This document shows, in pieces, positions 17,121-25,388 of a DNA stretch of 64,000 nucleotides. Source of the stretch: Flavobacteriales bacterium (GTDB lineage Bacteria > Bacteroidota > Bacteroidia > Flavobacteriales_E > Vicingaceae). Under the pieces are notes generated by a model. It searched no databases, had not been told where the DNA came from, and saw only the letters and a list, made by a program, of their open reading frames with translations. The first letter of the stretch is position 1, and each line of letters opens with the position of its first letter. The position numbers and the translations under genes are program-made. The DNA lies in NCBI GenBank assembly GCA_015075325.1, contig JABTUP010000004.1, positions 62,001 through 126,000 on the forward strand. The letters are read 5' to 3'.

Positions 17121-20100
17121 TTAAAAATTGGTAGTTAAAAATTGATATTTTATTACATTTTGATTGTAATTGTTGAGCATATCTAGTTCGCTTAACGAGC
17201 CATCAATAACAATAGAGCTGAGTTTTATAAAATCAAAGGTGTTGATTTCTCCTAGATTTAATTTTTGCTGCAATTGCTCCAATCCTTTGATGTTTTCATT
17301 CATATTGGGTTGTTTTCCTTCAAAGGTTTTTTGCATCATTAAAATGTTTTGTTCCAACAATTTTAACTCATTTGCTAATTGTTTTTTTAAATTGTTTTGC
17401 TGAACAGTAATGGTTTCTTGTTGCAATCTATTGATGGTTAATTCATTTCGTTTACCACCAAAAAACAATGGAACAACCAAGCCTCCTTTTATACCCTGAA
17501 AGTTGTTTACTTTATCTAAACTTTGGTTGAAATATCCAACTTGAAAAGTGGGCTGAAAAGCCGATTTTATTACCTTTTGTTGTTGCTCCAATTGTTTTAT
17601 TTTCAATTCATTTTCGCTGTACAACGAATTGCTCAATGTGGCATTCAGTTGTATGGGCAACGCGGTTAAAACAGTATCTTTAACTTTAGCATCTAACCCC
17701 GATAAATACAGCAATTCTTGTTCGTTTTTAGCTGTTCCCGAAAAATAAAATTGAATTTTTTGACGCATCGAGTTGTTCAACTGTTGTATCAATAAATAAT
17801 CGGTGTTGTTAATCTCTCCAACCTTTAGCATTTGCTGATTATTTTTTTCAGCATCGCTGAGCAACTCACTAACTTGCTGAACCAGTTGCAAGGCATTTTT
17901 GTAATACAACCAATTGTAATATGAAGAGGTAATGTTGTATTTCACTTCATGATCCACTGTTTTTGCTTTTTGCGAAGCGAAATCAACACCCATTTGAGCA
18001 AATCTTCTTTTTGTGCTAATACTCCAAGGAGAACCAATGTCTTGCATAACTTCAATATAAGTATCCATTGCCTTGCCATCGTTTTGACCATGCTGAACGC
18101 CTACTTGTAATGGCTGAATGGTGTACGAATTTTTACGTTCGCTTTCCCATTGTTGCTTTTCTAACTCTACCAGCTTAACTTCTGGTCGGTTTTGTTGTGC
18201 TGAAGTAATTAATTCACTCAACCCTACTTCGTTTTGTGCCGATAAATTACTGAATGGGAAAAGTAAAGCAACTAGCACTATTGGAACTATTATTGTTTTT
18301 TTAGCTTTTTTCATACCTGAAAATAAATAGTAAAGTGCAGGAAGAACCAACAGCGTTAGCAAAGTTGATGTAATTAAACCTCCAATAACAACGGTTGCTA
18401 ATGGACGTTGAACCTCTGCTCCGTTTGATGTTGCTAACGCCATAGGTAAAAATCCTAATGACGCCACCAAAGCAGTCATTAACACTGGACGGAGTCGTGA
18501 GTTAGCTCCTGCAATAATCAACTCTTTTAAATCAGCATAAGAGCCTTGTTGTTTTAGCCTCACAAACTCGTTAATCAACACGATACCGTTTAACACTGCT
18601 ACTCCAAAAAGAGCTATAAAACCAATACCTGCAGAAATACTAAAAGGCATACCACGCATCCACAATGCTAATATACCGCCAATAGAAGCTAGCGGAACTG
18701 CCATAAAAATAATGAGCGATTCTTTTACCCTATCAAAAGCGATATACAACAACAGTAAAATAAACAGCAACGCAACTGGAACAACTATTTGTAGTCGATT
18801 TAATGCGTTTTGTAAATTTTCAAATTGTCCGCCATACTTAATAGTATAACCCGGAGGTAATGTAAGTTTAGCATCAAGTGTAGTTTGAATTTCTTCAACC
18901 AACGATGCCACATCTCTATCTCTAACATTTACACCAATGGTAATTCTTCTTTTAGCATCTTCTCTGGAAATTTGCATTGGAGCAATGGTTTCTTTAATTG
19001 CGGCAACTTCAGCTAAAGGTATTTTATCTCCCTCTTCATTGGTAACAAACAATTTATTTAATGATAAGGTTTGAATAGCCGAAGAATTTAATCGAACTAC
19101 CAAATCGAAATTACGTTCATTTTCATAAACCGAACCTACAGGAGAACCTCCATAAGCTGCTTTTATGGTATTGTTTACATCATCAACATTAATGTGATGT
19201 AAGGCTAATTTTGGTCGGTCGATAACAATACTCAATTGTTTTAATCCATCGGTTTGTTCCACTTTAACATCGCCAACTCCATTTACATTTTTAATAAACA
19301 ACGCTGTTTCATCAGCCAAGTGTTTAAGTTGTTTTACATCTTCACCAAAAATTTGAATGGCAATGTCGGTTTTTGCACCTGTCATCAACTCATTAAAACG
19401 CAACTGAATGGGTTGAGTAAACTCAAACGAAGCGTCTTTAATTACCGCTAATTTTTCTTTCATTTTAGCTATCAACTCTTCTCGAGTTTCGGCTGTTTTC
19501 CACTCCTCTTTGGCTTTAAGTAAAATCATAATATCGGCATCTTCAATTGCCATTGGATCGGTTGGCACTTCTGCCGTTCCAATTTTAGAAACCACATGAT
19601 TAACTTCAGGGAAATTTTCTTTTAGAATTTTCTCGGCACGAGTTGAGGTAGCTACACTTTTTTCAAGCGAACTACCTGGCTCAACAGCCATTTGCATAGC
19701 CAAATCGCCTTCTTCGAGGGTTGGAATAAACTCTGAACCCATAAATGAGAATACCAAAACAGACAATAACAACCCAATAACAGCTGATGAAAGTACTTTT
19801 TTCGGATGGTTTAACGCTAGTTTCAAGCTGGGTACATATTTCTTTTGAATAGCGTTTACTATTTTGTCAGAAAAGGTTTCTTTATCGCTAATGGTTTTAT
19901 TTAAAAACAATGCCGAAGCAACTGGAACATAAGTAACTGAAAGCAACAATGAACCCAAAATAGCAAAACTTACTGTTTGTGCCATAGGTAAAAAGGTTTT
20001 CCCTTCAATACCTTCTAGGGCAAAAATAGGTACAAATACTACCAAAATAATTAATACTCCAAATGCTGCGGTATTATAAATTTGACTGCTGGCTTCTTTT

Positions 20101-21407
20101 ATTTCGTTGTTCATTTGTTGAGCCGAAAGTGTTTTTCCTTTGTGTTTAACGTGCAGTACATGTAACACGCCTTCTACAATAATTACTGCTCCATCTACCA
20201 CTATTCCAAAATCTATTGCTCCAAGCGACATTAAATTGGCTGAAACTCCTAGCACATTCATTAAAATTAATGCAAACAACATGGCTAACGGAATTACCGA
20301 TGATACAATTAATCCTGCACGGAAATTCCCTAAAAACAACACCAAAACAAAAATTACAATTAAGCCCCCTTCTATCAGGTTTTTAAGTACCGTATTAATG
20401 GTTTTTCCCACCAATACCGAACGGTCTAAGTAAGGATAAATTTCAACACCCTTGGGTAATGATTTTTGAATTAATGCCATTCGCTCCTGTACTTTTTCAA
20501 CTGCATCAGAAGAGTTTGCTCCTTTTAACATCAAGGTAATACCACCAACCACTTCGCCTTTGCCATCCATGGTCATTGCTCCATATCGTTTTGGGCTTCC
20601 CAAACCTACTGTTGCAACATCTTTTATACGTACTGGCGTTCCTTCGTTTTTTATGATGATGTTTTCAATATCGGTAAAGTTTTCAGCTCGTCCTTCGGTA
20701 CGGATATAAAACGCGTTGGCTCCTTTTTCAATGTAACTACCGCCGCTGTTGTTGTTGTTTATTTTTAGTGCTTCTTCTACTTCATTTATGGTAACATTAA
20801 ATGCCATTAATGATGCTGGATTTACACCCACTTCGTATTGTTTTACTTTTCCGCCAAAGCTGCTTACCTCAATTATTCCTTGCAAACCTGCCAGTTGGCG
20901 TTTTACAATCCAATCCTGAATGGTTCGTATTTCCATAATATCAAACTGCTTTTCGTAGCCTGGCTGAACTTGAAGCACGTATTGGTATATTTCTCCCAAA
21001 CCTGTTGTAATAGGCATCATTTGTGGAGTTCCAAATTCGGCAGGAATTTCATCGCGAGCAATAATAAGCTGTTCGGCAACAAACTGTCGGGCACGCATAA
21101 TGTCAACATTGTCTTCAAATACAATGGTTACAACCGATAATCCATAACGTGAAATGCTTCGCACTTCAGTTACATCAGGTATGTTGGCAACCGACATTTC
21201 TATAGGAAAGGTGATGAATTTTTCTACCTCTTCTGCTGCCAATGTTGGCGATGAAGTAACTACTTGAACTTGATTATTGGTAATATCGGGTACAGCATCA
21301 ATTGCAATACTTCGGAGCGAAATAACTCCTGCAAAAATGAGTGCTACTATCATGAGCAACACCATTATCTTATTCTTTAGCGAATAAGCAATTATTTTTT
21401 CAAACAT
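17121..21407 (-). CDS. CusA/CzcA heavy-metal RND pump fused to a TolC/CusC-type channel domain
   Basis: 1428 residues. Residues 1 to ~1030 are a full CusA/CzcA-type inner-membrane pump: IDAVPDITNNQVQVVTSSP, the RND helix 4 segment GAIDFGIVVDGAVIIVEG, and AGIGFIALFGVAVLNGIVLI. A hydrophobic segment ending in LSAQ (about residue 1060) looks like an internal signal or TM link and leads into a ~365-residue coiled-coil OMF domain (residues ~1065-1428). The fusion thus unites inner-membrane pump and outer-membrane channel in one chain, a form known in Bacteroidota. It likely exports Cu(I), Ag(I) or divalent metals; the metal is not identified. Confidence 0.92.
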   Translation of the reverse strand: MFEKIIAYSLKNKIMVLLMIVALIFAGVISLRSIAIDAVPDITNNQVQVVTSSPTLAAEEVEKFITFPIEMSVANIPDVTEVRSISRYGLSVVTIVFEDNVDIMRARQFVAEQLIIARDEIPAEFGTPQMMPITTGLGEIYQYVLQVQPGYEKQFDIMEIRTIQDWIVKRQLAGLQGIIEVSSFGGKVKQYEVGVNPASLMAFNVTINEVEEALKINNNNSGGSYIEKGANAFYIRTEGRAENFTDIENIIIKNEGTPVRIKDVATVGLGSPKRYGAMTMDGKGEVVGGITLMLKGANSSDAVEKVQERMALIQKSLPKGVEIYPYLDRSVLVGKTINTVLKNLIEGGLIVIFVLVLFLGNFRAGLIVSSVIPLAMLFALILMNVLGVSANLMSLGAIDFGIVVDGAVIIVEGVLHVLHVKHKGKTLSAQQMNNEIKEASSQIYNTAAFGVLIILVVFVPIFALEGIEGKTFLPMAQTVSFAILGSLLLSVTYVPVASALFLNKTISDKETFSDKIVNAIQKKYVPSLKLALNHPKKVLSSAVIGLLLSVLVFSFMGSEFIPTLEEGDLAMQMAVEPGSSLEKSVATSTRAEKILKENFPEVNHVVSKIGTAEVPTDPMAIEDADIMILLKAKEEWKTAETREELIAKMKEKLAVIKDASFEFTQPIQLRFNELMTGAKTDIAIQIFGEDVKQLKHLADETALFIKNVNGVGDVKVEQTDGLKQLSIVIDRPKLALHHINVDDVNNTIKAAYGGSPVGSVYENERNFDLVVRLNSSAIQTLSLNKLFVTNEEGDKIPLAEVAAIKETIAPMQISREDAKRRITIGVNVRDRDVASLVEEIQTTLDAKLTLPPGYTIKYGGQFENLQNALNRLQIVVPVALLFILLLLYIAFDRVKESLIIFMAVPLASIGGILALWMRGMPFSISAGIGFIALFGVAVLNGIVLINEFVRLKQQGSYADLKELIIAGANSRLRPVLMTALVASLGFLPMALATSNGAEVQRPLATVVIGGLITSTLLTLLVLPALYYLFSGMKKAKKTIIVPIVLVALLFPFSNLSAQNEVGLSELITSAQQNRPEVKLVELEKQQWESERKNSYTIQPLQVGVQHGQNDGKAMDTYIEVMQDIGSPWSISTKRRFAQMGVDFASQKAKTVDHEVKYNITSSYYNWLYYKNALQLVQQVSELLSDAEKNNQQMLKVGEINNTDYLLIQQLNNSMRQKIQFYFSGTAKNEQELLYLSGLDAKVKDTVLTALPIQLNATLSNSLYSENELKIKQLEQQQKVIKSAFQPTFQVGYFNQSLDKVNNFQGIKGGLVVPLFFGGKRNELTINRLQQETITVQQNNLKKQLANELKLLEQNILMMQKTFEGKQPNMNENIKGLEQLQQKLNLGEINTFDFIKLSSIVIDGSLSELDMLNNYNQNVIKYQFLTTNF

Positions 21408-21508
21408 ATTTTTTGATTTTCGTTTTTACTTAATTGGAGAACTGTCTTAAAAAAAGGCAACTTCTAACTATTATTCTAAAAATGGCGTTTTTTATTTACA
21501 CACCCCAA

Positions 21509-21526
21509 CCCCTCTTTTTAGAGGGG
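21509..21526. repeat. Palindrome of the CCCCTC/GAGGGG family
   Basis: CCCCTC-TTTTTA-GAGGGG hairpin in the gap between the small His-containing gene and the RND pump. Similar ones stand at 28821-28842 and 38234-38256. Confidence 0.6.
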
Positions 21527-21553
21527 AAAATTGGTTCATTTTTAGAACTTTTA

Positions 21554-21949
21554 TTAAGCAAACGGTGGAGGACGAACGCTCCAAGCAGAAAGAAATCCTT
21601 CGGTTAAATTATCCGAATCAATCTCTTGTAATAAAACGGTTGATTCGGGTTGAATAACCTCAAATACATAAGGATTTAACGATGAAAACAAGAAAACAAA
21701 TACAAACGAAGTTGCATCAAGAACTACATCGTGGTTGTTTCTAACCACAAAGTTTTCCATTTCACCTTCTTCGGTAAACTCATGAAATAGTAATGCTAAA
21801 ACATCAACTATCGAAAAATCTTCTGATTGATGTAAAGCTGCATCTTGCTCAACAGTAATCTGTGATTTGTGTTGGTGAGGAATAAGATTATGCGACAATA
21901 CCAACAGCATTGCAACATAAATAAATCCGTATTTCACTGATTTTAACAT
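21554..21949 (-). CDS. Small exported protein leading the metal-efflux operon
   Basis: 131 residues from the ATG at 21949. A TTG six codons upstream overlaps a TAACTTTG -7 box and is unlikely to be the start. An N-terminal hydrophobic segment is followed by HNLIPHQHKS and a scatter of His, Glu and Asp (HQSEDFS, LFHEFTEEGEM) that could bind metal, and the protein ends SVRPPPFA. Short proteins of this kind often precede RND metal-efflux genes in Bacteroidota. The role is not known; a periplasmic metal-binding accessory is an inference. Confidence 0.6.
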   Translation of the reverse strand: MLKSVKYGFIYVAMLLVLSHNLIPHQHKSQITVEQDAALHQSEDFSIVDVLALLFHEFTEEGEMENFVVRNNHDVVLDATSFVFVFLFSSLNPYVFEVIQPESTVLLQEIDSDNLTEGFLSAWSVRPPPFA

Positions 21950-21954
21950 CAATA

Positions 21955-21962
21955 CAAAGTTA
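21955..21962 (-). promoter_or_regulatory. Candidate -7 box of the metal-efflux operon
   Basis: Reads TAACTTTG on the minus strand, a perfect TAnnTTTG, ending 5 bases before the ATG at 21949. It argues for the ATG and against the upstream TTG as start. Confidence 0.45.
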
Positions 21963-22044
21963 CGCAATTTACATGTGCTTGATTAAAAAAAAGTAGAAAT
22001 CTTCAAGGTTATAAAAATCTTGAAGAGTTAAAAATCATTTAAGA

Positions 22045-22842
22045 TTAAGAGTTGTCGCCATCAATTAAACCACCTAAACCGCCCAAAATACTTCCTTCTC
22101 CTTTACGAGAACCTCCCAATTGAGGTGCTGAAGCAACTATTCTTCCTGCCAAACGGCTGAATGGCAAAGACTGAATCCATACCTTGCCTGGACCAGAAAG
22201 TGATGCAAAGAAAACTCCTTCGCCACCAAACAACGTATTTTTAATTCCTCCAACAAATTCAATATCGTAATTTACATCTCTGGTTAATGCCACCAAACAA
22301 CCCGTATCTACATGTAATTTTTCGTCTGGTAGTAGCGTTTTTTCAATAATGGTACCTCCTGCATGAATAAAAGCCAATCCATCACCTTCCAATTTTTGCA
22401 TAATAAACCCTTCGCCGCCAAACAAACCTGTGCCTATTTTCTTTTGAAATTCAATGCCTACAGCTACTCCTTTTGCTGCACACAAAAAAGCATCTTTTTG
22501 GCACACCACTTTACCTTGGTATTGCGACAAATCGAATGCTACCACTTTGCCTGGGTAAGGAGCTGCAAAGGTTACTTGTTTTTTTCCATGTCCCATGTGG
22601 GTATAAGCGGTTAAAAACAAACTTTCGCCCGTTAACAATCGTTTTCCTGCCGAAAGCACTTTGCCAAAAAAACCTGTTTCCTGACCAGAGCCATCGCCAA
22701 AAATAGTTTGCATTACTATTTCGGAATCTTTCATCATTAAACTTCCTGCCTCAGCAACAATGGTTTCTTGTGGATCGAGTTCAATTTCAACGCACTGCAT
22801 ATCGTCGCCAATAATTTTATAATCTATTTCGTGTGCATTCAT
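22045..22842 (-). CDS. AIM24 / TIGR00266 family protein
   Basis: 265 residues forming repeated beta elements rich in Gly: ETIVAEAGSLMMKDSEIVMQ, LFGGEGFIMQKLEGDGLAFI, and NTLFGGEGVFFASLSGPGKV. This is the TIGR00266/AIM24 family, bacterial relatives of a mitochondrial inner-membrane organising protein. Their bacterial role is undefined. The C-terminus is Gly-rich (ILGGLGGLIDGDNS). The gene is single, on the minus strand, at the border of the accessory patch. Confidence 0.9.
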   Translation of the reverse strand: MNAHEIDYKIIGDDMQCVEIELDPQETIVAEAGSLMMKDSEIVMQTIFGDGSGQETGFFGKVLSAGKRLLTGESLFLTAYTHMGHGKKQVTFAAPYPGKVVAFDLSQYQGKVVCQKDAFLCAAKGVAVGIEFQKKIGTGLFGGEGFIMQKLEGDGLAFIHAGGTIIEKTLLPDEKLHVDTGCLVALTRDVNYDIEFVGGIKNTLFGGEGVFFASLSGPGKVWIQSLPFSRLAGRIVASAPQLGGSRKGEGSILGGLGGLIDGDNS

Positions 22843-22903
22843 GTTTTTTATTTTTTAAAGTTTAAAATTAGGAAAAGAAAGCTATGACTATTCAACTTTT
22901 TTA

Positions 22904-22985
22904 TTGAAAATTTTTATTCTCGATACATTCCGCAATACTGCGGAACAATCAAATTGATAAATTTTCTTACAAATACACAACGGGT
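22904..22985 (-). repeat. 82-bp inverted repeat, left copy
   Basis: Reverse-complement match to 24635-24716 with 78 of 82 bases identical; the outer 43 bases are identical. It includes the hairpin core TTCCGCA-ATAC-TGCGGAA and the TTCTCGATAC box. On the minus strand it still reads as the tail of the DUF2971-like gene (VRKF, VPQYCGMYRE), so this copy is a gene fragment plus palindrome. The rest of 22843-23192 shows no gene. Confidence 0.85.
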
Positions 22986-23192
22986 TTTTAAAGTAAAAAT
23001 AACTAAACTAAATTTTTACTAGAAATCTTAATTAAAATTATTGTTATTTAAGTTATTTGGTGTTTTTCTTAATTAATAATGATCTTTTTAAGAATGATTA
23101 AATTGAAATAAACTTTATATCATAGGCATACCAAGAAGCAAGCTTTTTAATTATTTTCAATAGATATTAAGATTAAGTAAAATTTAATTTTT

Positions 23193-23200
23193 TACATTTG
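23193..23200 (+). promoter_or_regulatory. Candidate -7 box for the DUF3800 gene
   Basis: TACATTTG, matching TAnnTTTG, three bases before the ATG at 23204. The TTG that could serve as an earlier start lies inside this box. Confidence 0.45.
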
Positions 23201-23203
23201 AAT

Positions 23204-23848
23204 ATGTTAGTTTTTATTGATAAGTCTGGCGATTCGGGTTTTAAATTAGGTAGTGGTTCTAGCGAATATTTTACTGTTGCATTAGTTGTTTTTAACGATT
23301 TAGATGAAGCTAATGCTTGTGATAGTAGAATTCAATTGTTAAAACGCGAACTTGGAAAGTCTGAGCAATGGGAATTTCATTTTAAAGAAAATTCAAATAA
23401 AATACGAGAGCAGTTTATTAAAGCTGTAACAAAATATGAATTCTTTTATTATTCGATAGTTATCAATAAGAAGAATATATATTCAGATAACTTATCAAGC
23501 AATAAAGATTCGTTTTATAAATATACCTGTAGTTTGGTATTTGAAAATGCAAAAGATAAACTCGACAATGCTATTGTTTTAATTGATGAAAGTGGAAACA
23601 ACGATTTTAAGAAAAGCTTATCAAATTACCTTAAAAAGAGAATGAATGACTATGAAAGAAAAGTGATTAAAAAAGTAAAAATGCAAAAATCGCACACCAA
23701 CAATTTGCTTCAGTTAGCCGATTATGTTGCTGGTATAATTAATAGAAGTGTACTTGGTAAAGATGATATTGAATTCCGGAAAATGATTGCTGAACGAGAA
23801 ATATTGGTTCAAATTTGGCCTCAAAATTTAGGCAATAAAAAATCCTAA
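23204..23848 (+). CDS. DUF3800 domain protein
   Basis: 214 residues. N-terminal MLVFIDKSGDSGFKLGSGSS matches the DUF3800 first-strand signature (usually DESGD; here DKSGD). A second acidic motif LIDESGNNDF lies near residue 128, and HTNNLLQLADYVAGI near residue 166. The spacing of acidic residues is RNase H-like and suggests a nuclease, though none is characterised to my knowledge. Members are common in accessory and defence-rich regions. It stands between the two arms of an 82-bp inverted repeat, next to a truncated DUF2971-like gene. ATG 23204 was chosen over TTG 23198, which lies in the promoter box. Confidence 0.82.
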   Translation: MLVFIDKSGDSGFKLGSGSSEYFTVALVVFNDLDEANACDSRIQLLKRELGKSEQWEFHFKENSNKIREQFIKAVTKYEFFYYSIVINKKNIYSDNLSSNKDSFYKYTCSLVFENAKDKLDNAIVLIDESGNNDFKKSLSNYLKKRMNDYERKVIKKVKMQKSHTNNLLQLADYVAGIINRSVLGKDDIEFRKMIAEREILVQIWPQNLGNKKS

Positions 23849-23899
23849 CTCTATTCCGAAGAAACGCAGATGATAAACACCACAATTCGAGTTAGGATT
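23841..23899 (+). terminator. Long-loop inverted repeat at the DUF3800 3' end
   Basis: Arms AATCCTAACTC (23841-23851) and GAGTTAGGATT (23889-23899) are perfectly complementary across a 37-base loop. The left arm contains the stop codon. There is no long T run, so it may be an RNA-stability structure rather than a terminator. The rest of 23849-24151 holds one palindrome (23994-24020) and no gene. Confidence 0.4.
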
Positions 23900-23993
23900 A
23901 AATTCCATCACAAATTTATATAAATTTTTTGATATCAGTAATTTGTTTTCAACTTTTCTAAAGTTATAGCTTGTTGCAACCTTTAAAAACAAA

Positions 23994-24020
23994 CAAAGCT
24001 TTTTAAAAAAGCTTTGCTTC
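23994..24020. repeat. Dispersed AAGCTTTTTnAAAAAGCTT palindrome, copy 1
   Basis: Hairpin with arms around TTTTTAAAAAA, flanked by CAAAGC and GCTTTGCTTC. Related copies are at 35514-35539 and 36788-36817. No coding role. Confidence 0.6.
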
Positions 24021-24151
24021 TAAAGTTATTTTGCTCCATTCCAACCAATCATTTACAAATTTAAAACGGAACGAGTTACGCTTCACTAATTTTTTAAGCC
24101 TTATTTTACAAGCATTCTATTTAATAATTATTACACAATAAAACTTACAAA

Positions 24152-24706
24152 ATGATGTACTTTTTATTATCCAAAATCAGGTTTAAATTTGAAAATCAAA
24201 TAAGAAATATTATGGATTTGACCAAAATAAATAAATTGAACCTACTAAAGCAATTTCCTTTATACAAATATTTACCGAGTCACCATTTAGGTAACTTTCT
24301 AAAAAATGGAGAAATATTATTTAGAAATCTAACCTATTTTAAAGAATATGAAGATGCAAAAAAAAGAGGCGATAAAAAAGAAGGAGGTATTTATAATAAT
24401 CCAACAGATGGATTTGAAATAAAAAATATCACACAAAATACCGAATTTAAAGCAAATCACACTATTAATTGCATAAACTCAGACGATGTGTTTGTTTTCT
24501 GTCTATCAAAAAATCATGATAAAAAACTTTATAAAGAATTTGAAAGTGATTGTTGTGTTGAAATAACTAACGTTCATGAGTTTACAAAAAAATTAGGAAG
24601 GTCGTTGAAGTCTATGGAGTATGAATATGATAATACCCGTTGTGCATTTGTAAGAAAATTTGTCAATTCGAGTGTTCCGCAGTATTGCGGAATGTATCGA
24701 GAATAA
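24152..24706 (+). CDS. DUF2971-like protein, C-terminally truncated
   Basis: 184 residues, or 165 from a second ATG at 24209-24211. The segment YLPSHHLGNFLKNGEILFRN and the following NLTYFKEYEDAKKRGDKKEG resemble the start of DUF2971 proteins, which usually run to 250-300 residues. Here the frame ends inside a palindromic repeat: the last residues (VPQYCGMYRE) are encoded by the hairpin element. The likeliest reading is a gene cut off by repeat insertion or rearrangement. The function of the family is unknown. An inverted copy of its 3' end lies at 22904-22985. Confidence 0.6.
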   Translation: MMYFLLSKIRFKFENQIRNIMDLTKINKLNLLKQFPLYKYLPSHHLGNFLKNGEILFRNLTYFKEYEDAKKRGDKKEGGIYNNPTDGFEIKNITQNTEFKANHTINCINSDDVFVFCLSKNHDKKLYKEFESDCCVEITNVHEFTKKLGRSLKSMEYEYDNTRCAFVRKFVNSSVPQYCGMYRE

Positions 24707-24716
24707 AAATTTTCAA
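24635..24716 (+). repeat. 82-bp inverted repeat, right copy
   Basis: Partner of 22904-22985. It covers the last ~24 codons of the DUF2971-like frame and 10 bases beyond. The outer 43 bases, which include the TGCGGAA hairpin and the ATCGAGAA box, are identical between copies; the inner 39 bases differ at four places. Confidence 0.85.
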
Positions 24717-24726
24717 CAAAAAAAAG

Positions 24727-24778
24727 TGTGTTCTCGATACTTTTTCTTTCAGAAAAACTCGAACAGACACTTTTTTTT
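24727..24778 (+). terminator. Hairpin with TTCTCGATAC / CTCGAACAGAC boxes and T8 tail
   Basis: GTGTGTTCTCGA pairs imperfectly with TCGAACAGACAC, and the inner TTTTTCT/AGAAAAA arms pair perfectly; eight T follow. It has the same box plan as the hairpin inside the 82-bp repeat, so it is a second member of that element family serving as a terminator. Confidence 0.65.
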
Positions 24779-24882
24779 ATTATAAATTTCCCTAAATGCA
24801 CAACTTGTTAAATAGATGTTTTCGACATTAATCAAAAGCTTGATAGTTGAATTTATATTGATGATACGAAAGTTTTTTACTC

Positions 24883-25338
24883 TTATTTTTTATAATTCGT
24901 TTCATAAATGGTTACCCAATCTTTTACCGTCATTTTTTTCATCAATTCGCCAATTAACTGATACGGAATTTCGTCGAGTTTTTTAAAACGTATGCAACTT
25001 TTTCCCATATCGAGTTTTTGCTTGCTGTGTTTAGGATATTCGGCAACAAACCAATTCAACAAATCAGGGTTGGCATAAATGCCCATGTGGTAAAAATTAA
25101 TGGAATTTTTTTGCGAAGCAATTCCTGCAAATGGTAGCGGTTCGCTTGGTTTACAATGGTATCCAGTAGGATAAATGCTGTGAGGCACGACATAACCCAA
25201 CCCGCCATAACTAATGGCTGCTTCAAACCCTTTTGGCAGGTTTTTTACAATAATGTTGTGCAGTTTATTAAAAGGTTCTGCTCTGTCGGCAGGAAGATTG
25301 GTTAAAATCTCTTGTACTGTTGTTCCGTTTGCTTTCAT
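24883..25338 (-). CDS. DUF1801 (YdhG-like) protein
   Basis: 151 residues. MKANGTTVQEILTNLPADRA opens with the DUF1801 helix, followed by GFEAAISYGGLGYVVPHSIY, FAGIASQKNSINFYHMGIYA and KSCIRFKKLDEIPYQLIGEL. The family has a CyaY/YdhG-like alpha-beta fold and no established activity. It is single, on the minus strand, in the accessory patch between a hairpin terminator and the DUF1016 nuclease gene. Confidence 0.88.
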   Translation of the reverse strand: MKANGTTVQEILTNLPADRAEPFNKLHNIIVKNLPKGFEAAISYGGLGYVVPHSIYPTGYHCKPSEPLPFAGIASQKNSINFYHMGIYANPDLLNWFVAEYPKHSKQKLDMGKSCIRFKKLDEIPYQLIGELMKKMTVKDWVTIYETNYKK

Positions 25339-25388
25339 GTGGTGCTGTTTAAAATTGATGCTAACATGTGTATGACTGAATGCGTTGA

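Noticed and set aside
20140-20433. 97-residue plus-strand frame opposite the RND pump
   Set aside because: Thr/Ile/Lys-rich antisense of a membrane-protein gene; no support.
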